Shown one piece after another: positions 1 to 6,001 of a stretch of DNA of 8,191 nt. Within the stretch, counting starts at the first letter, position 1, and each line of letters begins with the position of its first letter. Position numbers and translations under genes: made by a program. A model generated the notes under the pieces. It worked only from the letters and a program-made list of their open reading frames with translations. It was not told the DNA's origin and did no database searches. This DNA is from DATKBT01 sp035546295 (lineage in GTDB: Bacteria; Acidobacteriota; Thermoanaerobaculia; Multivoradales; Multivoraceae), in NCBI GenBank assembly GCA_035546295.1, contig DATKBT010000166.1, forward strand, positions 1 through 8,191, in the 5' to 3' direction.

Positions 1-39
1 CGACGCCAGGGTGTCGAGCCTCCGCCCACCGACCGCGCG
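1..39. other. Leading edge upstream of the first gene
   Basis: This short stretch precedes the first recognisable start codon. It shows no purine-rich ribosome binding site and no promoter-like element. The reading frame of the first gene stays open through it to the window edge, so that gene could begin further upstream. The other two forward frames are also open here, so the tail of a preceding overlapping gene cannot be excluded. Confidence 0.4.
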
Positions 40-519
40 ATGCCAGAGTCCAACCGAGACGACGGGACGTCCCCGCCTGGTCTGCTGCGCTACCGGCGGG
101 CGAAGTTCGTCGCCCGTTTCCCCCGCGACCGCTCCTACACCCCCAGCCACTACTGGCTGCTCGAGCGGGCTGAGGGGATCTGGCGCATTGGCTACACTAA
201 GTTCGCGATGCGGATGTTGGGCGAGGCGGTCGAGATCGACTTCGAGGTCGAGGCCGGCAGCCAGGTCGAGGTGGGGGACGTGGTCGGCTGGATGGAGGGC
301 TTCAAGGCGGTGAGCGATCTGTTCAGCCCCATGGCGGGAATCTTCCGCGGCGGCAATCCCGGGCTCGACGAGAGCATCGGCTCGGTCCACGCCAAGCCCT
401 ATACGTTAGGGTGGCTGTTCGAGATCGAGGGCGAACCCGGCGACGACGTGCTCGACGCCGAGGGCTATGCCCGCGAGCTGGACGTGACGATCGACAGCAT
501 GATGGGAGAGTACGAGTGA
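40..519 (+). CDS. GcvH-like lipoyl-carrier protein
   Basis: This 159-residue protein belongs to the glycine cleavage H-protein fold, a small lipoyl domain whose lipoylated lysine shuttles intermediates between enzymes. The visible signature runs from a YTPSHYW segment (H proteins have YT..H.W), through IGYTKFAMRMLGE (usually GITDYAQ..LGD), to EGFKAVSDLFSPMAG. The last places the modifiable lysine at K89, where classical H proteins have ESVKA. A C-terminal LGWLFEIE matches the usual GWL segment. It carries about 30 extra residues at the N terminus. The ATG at 40 has no clear ribosome binding site and the frame is open upstream, so the start is uncertain. No aminomethyltransferase or glycine decarboxylase gene lies nearby. 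The Fe-S and radical SAM neighbours suggest a dedicated carrier, perhaps comparable to the lipoate-binding proteins of sulfur-oxidising Hdr-like systems; that role is inference. Leu123 is encoded by TTA, the only in-frame TTA I noticed in the window. Confidence 0.88.
   Translation: MPESNRDDGTSPPGLLRYRRAKFVARFPRDRSYTPSHYWLLERAEGIWRIGYTKFAMRMLGEAVEIDFEVEAGSQVEVGDVVGWMEGFKAVSDLFSPMAGIFRGGNPGLDESIGSVHAKPYTLGWLFEIEGEPGDDVLDAEGYARELDVTIDSMMGEYE
504..510 (+). promoter_or_regulatory. Ribosome binding site for the CobW-like gene
   Basis: GGGAGAG lies five bases before the GTG at 516, inside the end of the lipoyl-carrier gene. It supports that GTG as the start. The alternative is the frame's more upstream start at 411, which would give an extra, arginine-rich and out-of-family N terminus. 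Confidence 0.6.
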
Positions 520-1706
520 CGGTAGAGGCGCGTTCCGGCCCGCCCGCTCGCTACGTCATGATTGGCGGCTTCCTGGGCGCCGGCAAGACCACCGCGGTGG
601 CGGCGCTGGCCCGCCGGCTCGAGGCTCGCGGCGTGCGGACCGGGCTGATCACCAACGACCAGAGCGTTGGGCTGGTCGACACCACGCTGCTGCGTTCCAA
701 AGGTTTCCAGGTCGAAGAGATCGCCGGCGGTTGCTTCTGCTGCCGCTTCGACTCGCTCACCCAAGCCGCAGAGCGCCTCACCCGTGACACCCGCCCCGAG
801 GTGTTCCTCGCCGAGCCGGTGGGCAGCTGCACCGACCTGGTCGCCACCGTCAGCTACCCGCTGCGCCGCATCTACGGTGACCGCTTCACCATCGCTCCGC
901 TGAGCGTGATGGTCGATCCGCTGCGCGCCGCACGCATCTTCGGCCTGCGCGAGGGGCGCTCCTTCTCGGACAAGGTGGTCTACGTCTACCGCAAACAGCT
1001 CGAGGAGGCGAACCTGATCGTGATCAACAAATGCGACCGGATCGACGAACCTCTGCGCGATCGGCTCGTAGCAGTCTTCGAAGAGGAGTTCCCTCAGGCA
1101 ACCGTGGTCTGCTGCTCGGCGCAGCAGGGCGACGGGCTCGATCGGTGGTTCGACCTGATCGACGCGCGGGAGCATTCGGAGGACGCGACCATGGACATCG
1201 ACTACCGCGAGTACGCGGCGGGCGAGGCGCTGCTCGGCTGGCTCAACTGCACCGTTCGGGTGCACGTCGGCGCGGAGGCGGGCGAGCCCGGCGAGGAGGC
1301 CGCTGGCACCGTCGACGGCAACCGGCTGCTGGTGCGGCTCGCGGAGCAGATCGGCCGGCGTCTCGCCTCCGACGGGGTCGAGATCGCCCACCTGAAGATG
1401 ACCCTCGACTCCCCCGACGGCGGCGGCAACCTGTCGGTGGTCAGCCTGGTGGGAAGCGACCAGGAGGTCGATCTGCGCGAGTCGCTGTTGGACCGGGTGA
1501 GCGGCGGCAGCCTGATCATCAATCTGCGCGCCGAGGCCGATCCCGAGCGGCTCGCGCGGGTGACGACCGAGGAGCTCGCGGCGGCAGAGCGCCCCGGCCT
1601 CGCCCTCGAGCTCGAGCACTCCGAGCACTTCCGGCCCGCCGAGCCGGTGCCGACCCATCGGATCACGCTCGGCGGAACCGAAGCCGTCAAGGCCGAGGCG
1701 CCGTGA
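516..1706 (+). CDS. CobW/G3E-family P-loop GTPase
   Basis: This 396-residue protein is a G3E GTPase of the CobW/HypB/UreG class, whose members act as metallochaperones or cofactor-insertion factors. The Walker A loop is GGFLGAGKTT at about residues 17-26. The CobW metal-binding signature is GGCFCC (C73, C75, C76), and a base-recognition NKCD sits at 171-174. The usual Walker B/switch region appears as FLAEPVGS. The C-terminal half (from about residue 225) does not show the histidine-rich tail typical of CobW zinc chaperones and looks specific to this subfamily. Translation starts at a GTG whose bases overlap the upstream TGA, indicating coupling. Its position between a lipoyl carrier and Fe-S proteins suggests that it loads a metal or helps assemble one of the operon's metalloproteins. 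The metal and client cannot be read from the sequence. Confidence 0.9.
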   Translation: MTVEARSGPPARYVMIGGFLGAGKTTAVAALARRLEARGVRTGLITNDQSVGLVDTTLLRSKGFQVEEIAGGCFCCRFDSLTQAAERLTRDTRPEVFLAEPVGSCTDLVATVSYPLRRIYGDRFTIAPLSVMVDPLRAARIFGLREGRSFSDKVVYVYRKQLEEANLIVINKCDRIDEPLRDRLVAVFEEEFPQATVVCCSAQQGDGLDRWFDLIDAREHSEDATMDIDYREYAAGEALLGWLNCTVRVHVGAEAGEPGEEAAGTVDGNRLLVRLAEQIGRRLASDGVEIAHLKMTLDSPDGGGNLSVVSLVGSDQEVDLRESLLDRVSGGSLIINLRAEADPERLARVTTEELAAAERPGLALELEHSEHFRPAEPVPTHRITLGGTEAVKAEAP

Positions 1707-2083
1707 GCGCGCCAGTCTCGGCGGCGGGGCGCCGGCCGCCACGAGTCCTCTACTGCAACTGCACCTACGCCAAGGTGGTTCCACCCGAGGTCAAGAGCGA
1801 GGTGCTCGCCGGGCTCTGCCGTTCGGAGCTCGCCTTCGACTCGGTGGCCGACCTCTGTGAGCTGTCGGCGCGGCAGGATCCGGCGCTGCGTCGGATCGCG
1901 GAAGGCGGCGAGGTGACCATCGTCGCCTGCTATCCACGGGCGGTCCGCTGGCTCTTCCACGCCGGTCGCACGCCACTGCCGGAGCAGGGCGGCGAGATCC
2001 TCAACATGCGCGAGCAGGGGTCGGAGGAGATCCTCTCCCGGCTGGTGCAGCTCGGCGGCACGAACCAGGCGACCGACCGATGA
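1703..2083 (+). CDS. Small HdrA N-terminal-like cysteine protein
   Basis: This 126-residue protein begins at a GTG overlapping the previous stop. It resembles the N-terminal region of heterodisulfide reductase subunit A: a beta strand leading into a CxC pair (VLYCNC, C18 and C20), a middle cysteine (C52), and a hydrophobic strand ending in ACYPRA (C76), where HdrA has a similar ACSPR element. In HdrA this region contributes cysteines to a [4Fe-4S] cluster. Here it stands alone, without the flavin-binding and ferredoxin domains of full HdrA. A further cysteine is at C39. The next gene supplies two ferredoxin clusters, so the pair may split between two polypeptides what HdrA carries on one. The HdrA resemblance is by motif order only and could be convergent; the electron-transfer role is inferred. 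Confidence 0.65.
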   Translation: MSAPVSAAGRRPPRVLYCNCTYAKVVPPEVKSEVLAGLCRSELAFDSVADLCELSARQDPALRRIAEGGEVTIVACYPRAVRWLFHAGRTPLPEQGGEILNMREQGSEEILSRLVQLGGTNQATDR

Positions 2084-3036
2084 CGGTCGTGCCGACCGCC
2101 CGCCAGCGGACCGGGAAGGCGGGGACCGGCGGCGGCAGCCGGGGCAGCGCGGAGCCCGGCCTGAGGATCGTTCTCTACGAGGGCGCCGAGAGCACCCCCC
2201 TCGAGCCCGAACGTCGCCTCCGGATCGTCGCCGGCCTGCTCGAGGCGGGCTATCAGGTCACCCGCGTGGTCGCAGGTGGCGAGGTGGCGCCGGCCGACCA
2301 GTCGCCGGTACTGGCGCTCGGCCAGTTCGACCGGGGCCGGGCGCCGACTGCAGCGAGCGCGCAGGGAACCCAGCTGCGCTTTCTCGACGTCGCCGATCTC
2401 GAGCCCGAGCAGCTGCTGGCGGCGGTGGCCGGTGTGTGTGAGGAGCTGGAGGTCTCCGAGCCCGGCGGGTGGACGCCGTGGTTTCCGGTGATCGACTACG
2501 AGCGCTGCACCAACTGCATGCAGTGCCTGAGCTTCTGCCTGTTCGACGTCTACGGCGTCGACGACGACAGCAAGATCCAGGTCCAGAACCAGAGCAACTG
2601 CAAGACCAACTGCCCGGCCTGCTCGCGGGTCTGCCCCGAGGCCGCGATCATGTTCCCCAAGTACAAGAGCGGGCCGATCAACGGCGATGTGGTGCGCGAG
2701 GAGGATCTCGACCGCGAGTCGATGAAGGTCGACATCTCGTCCCTGCTCGGCGGCGACATCTACTCGGCGTTGCGGAACCGCCAGCGCGAGGCGCGCGAGC
2801 GCTTCTCCACCGAGCGCGACGAGTCGCGTGCCCTGCTCGAGCGCAAGCGCTGCCTGGCCAAGCTGCAGAAGGACCTCGACATCCCGTCCGAGGTGCTGAT
2901 GAGCCTGCCCTCGGCGGGAGACATCGAGGAGCGCGCGCGGCGGGCCCGGGAGAAGCGCAAGCAGCGCCTGGAGCGCTCCAAGAGCGTCCAGGACCAAAGA
3001 CGGATCGCTCCCAGCGAGGACGATTGGGGAATCTGA
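2080..3036 (+). CDS. Two-cluster ferredoxin-type Fe-S protein with charged tail
   Basis: This 318-residue protein starts at an ATG overlapping the preceding stop. After a glycine-rich, low-complexity leader (about 1-28) comes an alpha/beta-looking region of about 100 residues with no cysteine pattern that I recognise. The ferredoxin core follows, with CTNCMQCLSFC (C143, C146, C149, C153) and a second set CKTNCPACSRVCP (C174, C178, C181, C185). The first set has standard CxxCxxCxxxC spacing. The second is CxxxCxxCxxxCP, one residue longer in its first gap. Each should hold a [4Fe-4S] cluster. From about residue 220 to the end the protein is rich in Arg, Glu and Lys and probably helical or coiled coil, suggesting a protein-docking surface. 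No signal peptide or membrane segment is seen. It probably delivers electrons to the radical SAM enzyme encoded next or to the DUF116 domain; that partnership is inferred from order. Confidence 0.85.
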   Translation: MTVVPTARQRTGKAGTGGGSRGSAEPGLRIVLYEGAESTPLEPERRLRIVAGLLEAGYQVTRVVAGGEVAPADQSPVLALGQFDRGRAPTAASAQGTQLRFLDVADLEPEQLLAAVAGVCEELEVSEPGGWTPWFPVIDYERCTNCMQCLSFCLFDVYGVDDDSKIQVQNQSNCKTNCPACSRVCPEAAIMFPKYKSGPINGDVVREEDLDRESMKVDISSLLGGDIYSALRNRQREARERFSTERDESRALLERKRCLAKLQKDLDIPSEVLMSLPSAGDIEERARRAREKRKQRLERSKSVQDQRRIAPSEDDWGI

Positions 3037-3039
3037 GGG
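3035..3039 (+). promoter_or_regulatory. Ribosome binding site for the radical SAM gene
   Basis: GAGGG overlaps the stop codon of the ferredoxin-type gene and lies five bases before the ATG at 3045. This supports that ATG over the longer open frame beginning at 2469, which only mirrors the ferredoxin gene. A second ATG at 3054 is a weaker alternative. Confidence 0.6.
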
Positions 3040-3044
3040 TCGCG

Positions 3045-4253
3045 ATGAATACGATGGTCATTCCCAGTCTGGCGCGGCGCATGTGGCGTGGCACCGACCC
3101 GCGCCTGCTCTGGAAGTTCGGCTACAACTTCGGCTTCAAGGGCATGAGGTCGGTGCAGCGCTTCAAGCGGCGCCTGCGCCAGGGCAAGGTCTTCCCGCCC
3201 TTCCTCTACATCTCGATCATCAACAGCTGCAACCTGCGCTGCACCGGCTGCTGGGTCGACGTGGCAGCGCCGCGGGCAATGATCTCGCTGGAGGAGATGA
3301 ACCGGCTGATCGACAACGCCAAGCGCCACGGCAACAGCTTCTTCGGGATCCTCGGTGGCGAGCCGTTCATGCACCCCGACCTGCTCGAGATCCTCGAGGC
3401 GCACCCCGACTGCTACTTTCAGATCTTCACCAACGGCCAGTTCCTCACTGACGAAGTAGCGGCCGAGCTGCGCCGGATCGGCAACGCCACGCCGCTGATC
3501 AGCATCGAGGGCACCGGGGTGATCAGCGACCAGCGACGCGGACGGACCGGCGTGCTCGACAAGACGCTGCGCGGTCTCGACGCGGCGGTGCGCAACCGAC
3601 TGATCACCGGCGTCGCCACCAGCGTCTGCCAGACCAACTTCGACGAGCTGGTCTCCGAGCGTTGGCTCGACGAGCTGATCGACCGGGGCGTCCTCTACTG
3701 TTGGTTCCACACCTACCGCGCGGTCGGCCCCGACGCCGCCCCCGAGCTCGCCCTCACCCCGGAGCAGGTGGTGGCGGTGCGGCGCTTCGCGGTCGAGATG
3801 CGCACCCGCAAGCCGATCGGCATCGTCGACGCCTACTGGAACGACAAGGGGCAGGCGCTGTGTCCGGCGGCGACCGGCATCAGTCACCACATCTCGCCGT
3901 GGGGCGACATCGAGCCCTGCCCGATCATCCAGTTCGCCAACGAGACCATCCGCGACAACGACGGCGACCTGTTCAAGACCGCCACCGAGTCGCCGCTGCT
4001 CGAGGACTTCCGTCGCACCGCCGCCGGCGCCACCCGCGGCTGCATCGTCCTCGAGCGCCCCGACCTGCTGCGCGACCTGGTCGGGCGCCACGTCGCCCGC
4101 GACACCACGGCGCGCGCCTCGGCGATGGCCGAGCTCGAGCGCATGCGGCCGCTGGGCAGCCAGCACAACCCCGACTGCGAGATCCCGGAGAAGCAGTGGC
4201 TGTACCGGTTCGCCAAGAAGCACTGGTACTTCGGATTCGGAGCCTACACATGA
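3045..4253 (+). CDS. Radical SAM enzyme with cysteine-rich C-terminal extension
   Basis: This 402-residue protein is a radical S-adenosylmethionine enzyme. The cluster-binding CxxxCxxC motif is CNLRCTGC (C62, C66, C69), preceded by a strand (LYISIINS) as in the family's partial TIM barrel. GGEP at 104-107 is the SAM amino-group-binding motif, and ISIEGT continues the barrel. Beyond residue 260, cysteines at 273, 292, 333 and 378 lie in a segment with a SPWGDIEPCP stretch typical of SPASM or twitch-like regions, which bind auxiliary Fe-S clusters. The arrangement resembles radical SAM enzymes that modify peptides, but several terpenoid- and cofactor-modifying members look alike. It follows the ferredoxin-type gene by eight bases and overlaps the DUF116-prenyl synthase gene by four. 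This favours a role in the same pathway, acting on the isoprenoid product or maturing a partner. The substrate is unknown. It does not look like HpnH, the adenosyl-hopane radical SAM enzyme, around the CxxxCxxC motif as I remember it. Confidence 0.9.
   Translation: MNTMVIPSLARRMWRGTDPRLLWKFGYNFGFKGMRSVQRFKRRLRQGKVFPPFLYISIINSCNLRCTGCWVDVAAPRAMISLEEMNRLIDNAKRHGNSFFGILGGEPFMHPDLLEILEAHPDCYFQIFTNGQFLTDEVAAELRRIGNATPLISIEGTGVISDQRRGRTGVLDKTLRGLDAAVRNRLITGVATSVCQTNFDELVSERWLDELIDRGVLYCWFHTYRAVGPDAAPELALTPEQVVAVRRFAVEMRTRKPIGIVDAYWNDKGQALCPAATGISHHISPWGDIEPCPIIQFANETIRDNDGDLFKTATESPLLEDFRRTAAGATRGCIVLERPDLLRDLVGRHVARDTTARASAMAELERMRPLGSQHNPDCEIPEKQWLYRFAKKHWYFGFGAYT
4239..4242 (+). promoter_or_regulatory. 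Ribosome binding site for the DUF116-prenyl synthase gene
   Basis: GGAG lies seven bases before the ATG at 4250, within the end of the radical SAM gene. Together with the ATGA overlap it supports this start. The frame's more upstream start at 3662 would give an arginine- and proline-rich shadow sequence. Confidence 0.5.
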
Positions 4254-6001
4254 GCACAGGGCCCTCCGGACAGCCCCTGGTGGTGCTGCCACCGCGGGTG
4301 CCGCGCCAGCGCTACCGCCAGGCGCAGTCCAACATCCCCGACGCCCGGGCCGAGCGCGAGCGCCTCGGCGCGGTGGTCGCCGAGCACGTCGACGGCGCCG
4401 GCATCGTGCCGCCGATCTCGATCGAAGAGCTGCGCGAGCACGCCGGGCAGGTGGTGGCGAAGGCGGGCTGCGACCCGGTCTACGCCGACTACCTGGCGGT
4501 CCTCATCAACAACCGCGCGTGGCGCGACGGCCTCGCCGCGATCCCCTTCGAGCGGCGGCTGCTGCTGATCCCCAAGTGCCTGCGTGTGGAGGAGCACTGC
4601 CCGGCGCCGTTCGACGAGTTCGGTCTGCTGTGCAAGGAGTGCGGCCTGTGCTCGATCCAGGACCTGACCGTCGAGGCCGAGCGCCTCGGCTACGCCGTGC
4701 TGGTCGCCGAGGGGTCTGCGATCGTCACCCAGATGATCGAGTCGGGCCAGATCCAGGCGATCGTCGGGGTCAGCTGCCTCAACGTGCTCGAGCGCTGCTT
4801 CCCCCACATGGAGGCGGCGGCGGTGCCGGGGATCTCGATCCCGCTGCTCCAGGACGACTGCGTCAACACCACCGTCGACCTGGAGTGGGTGTGGGACGCC
4901 ATCCACCTGACGTCGGAGGATCGCTCGTACCGGCTCGACCTCGACGCGCTCAAGGAGGAGGTCCGGGGCTGGTTTGTCGCCGAGGCGCTGGAGGCGGCGA
5001 TGGGGCCTGCGAGCGGCGAGACCGAGCGCATCGCGCGCGACTGGTTGGCCCGGGCCGGCAACCGCTGGCGCCCTTATCTCGCGACCTGCGTCTACGCTGC
5101 GCTGCACCACGAAGGCTCGGAGCGTTGGCCCGAGCTCCCCGCCGACCTGCGCAAGCTGGCGGTGGCGATCGAGTGCTTCCACAAGGCCTCGCTGGTGCAC
5201 GACGACATCGAGGACGACGACGACTCACGCTACGGCGAGGAGACGCTGCACCGCCGGCACGGGGTGCCGGTCGCGCTCAACGTCGGCGACTTCCTGCTGG
5301 GCGAGGGCTACCGGCTGATCGGCGAGGTCGACGCGCCGGCCACGACCCGCCTCGAGATGCTGCAGGCGGCGGCCGCCGGCCACGTGACGCTCAGCCGCGG
5401 CCAGGGGGCCGAGCTGTGCTGGACGCGCCGCCCGGAGCCGCTCACCTCGCTCGAGGTGCTCGACATCTTCCGTCAGAAGACCGCGCCCGCCTTCGAGATC
5501 GCACTGCGCCTCGGTGCCCTCTACGCGGGCGCCGAAGCCGGCGTCTACGAGGTGCTCGAGCAGTACAGCGAGTCGCTCGGCATCGCCTACCAGATCCGCG
5601 ACGACCTCGAGGACTTCACCGGCGCGGGCGACTCGAACGACCTGGCCGACCTGCGCCCGTCGCTGCTGCTCAGCATCGCCCACAAGCGGGCGCTCGCCGG
5701 CGAGCAGACCGAGCTGGTGGAGTCGCTGTGGCGGCGCAACGTGTCGGTCGAGCAGGTCGCCGAGGAGCTCGAGGCCATCCTGGTCGAGCGCGGGGTGGTG
5801 GAGAAGGCCAACCAGCTGCTCCACGCGTACGAGGAGCAGGCGGTGCGCTCGCTGCGCACGCTCGGTTCTCCCACCCTCAAGGGGCTGCTGCGCCGGGTGA
5901 TCGGCAAGATCTTCGGCCAGCGGCCGCTGGAAGGGGTGTGCAGTGAGTTTGAGGCTCGAAATGCTGCAGGTCGCGAGGCTCGCGTCCACGGAGCTGCGTG
6001 A
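4250..6001 (+). CDS. DUF116 domain fused to polyprenyl diphosphate synthase
   Basis: This 583-residue protein has two domains in one uninterrupted frame. Residues about 55-235 match DUF116, a domain of unknown function with metal-binding-type cysteines: IPKCLR (C110), C117, a CKECGLC cluster (C128, C131, C134), GVSC (C176), C183 and LLQDDC (C204). Residues about 255-560 are a trans-isoprenyl diphosphate synthase. The first aspartate-rich motif is DDIED (318-322) and the second DDLED (451-455), with a GQ pair at 384-385 and KTA at 410-412. These synthases condense isopentenyl diphosphate with an allylic diphosphate, using magnesium bound by the aspartates. The first motif has the short DDxxD spacing and Ala313 sits five residues upstream, a small residue compatible with C20 or longer products. 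The usual GGKR isopentenyl-diphosphate motif reads AGNR, with Asn271 in place of lysine, and RRG after the first motif reads RYG. No membrane segment is evident. The synthase probably supplies the substrate of the downstream cyclase. Confidence 0.92.
   Translation: MSTGPSGQPLVVLPPRVPRQRYRQAQSNIPDARAERERLGAVVAEHVDGAGIVPPISIEELREHAGQVVAKAGCDPVYADYLAVLINNRAWRDGLAAIPFERRLLLIPKCLRVEEHCPAPFDEFGLLCKECGLCSIQDLTVEAERLGYAVLVAEGSAIVTQMIESGQIQAIVGVSCLNVLERCFPHMEAAAVPGISIPLLQDDCVNTTVDLEWVWDAIHLTSEDRSYRLDLDALKEEVRGWFVAEALEAAMGPASGETERIARDWLARAGNRWRPYLATCVYAALHHEGSERWPELPADLRKLAVAIECFHKASLVHDDIEDDDDSRYGEETLHRRHGVPVALNVGDFLLGEGYRLIGEVDAPATTRLEMLQAAAAGHVTLSRGQGAELCWTRRPEPLTSLEVLDIFRQKTAPAFEIALRLGALYAGAEAGVYEVLEQYSESLGIAYQIRDDLEDFTGAGDSNDLADLRPSLLLSIAHKRALAGEQTELVESLWRRNVSVEQVAEELEAILVERGVVEKANQLLHAYEEQAVRSLRTLGSPTLKGLLRRVIGKIFGQRPLEGVCSEFEARNAAGREARVHGAA
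5929..5936 (+). promoter_or_regulatory. Ribosome binding site inside the prenyl synthase gene
   Basis: GGAAGGGG lies six bases before the GTG at 5943, well inside the DUF116-prenyl synthase gene. It is the strongest Shine-Dalgarno match noted in the window. It supports the GTG as the start of the next gene despite the 59-base overlap, over the in-frame ATG at 5961. Confidence 0.65.

Noticed and set aside
1031..1702. Upstream extension of the HdrA-like gene within the CobW-like gene
   Set aside because: The extension translates to an arginine-rich low-complexity sequence. The GTG at 1703 overlapping the previous stop gives a compact protein consistent with the operon's coupling pattern.
465..1784. 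Long minus-strand open frame (439 codons) opposite the CobW-like gene
   Set aside because: The opposite strand carries clear family motifs (Walker A, CFCC, NKCD). The minus translation shows no recognisable domain and arises from GC-rich codon bias.
1703..3036. A complete sulfur-oxidising Hdr-like (sHdr) operon
   Set aside because: The lipoyl carrier and HdrA-like fragment recall it, but no HdrB, HdrC or full HdrA is present in the window, and the downstream genes are terpenoid enzymes.
2760..4292. Long minus-strand open frame (510 codons) opposite the radical SAM gene
   Set aside because: The plus strand encodes the radical SAM motifs through this region. The minus translation is rich in Val, Leu, Asp and Gly with no recognised motif, as expected for an antisense shadow.
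4519..5946. Plus-strand open frame of 475 codons inside the DUF116-prenyl synthase gene
   Set aside because: It is very rich in Arg, Ala, Gly and Pro and lacks motifs. The +2 frame carries both DDxxD motifs and the DUF116 cysteines.
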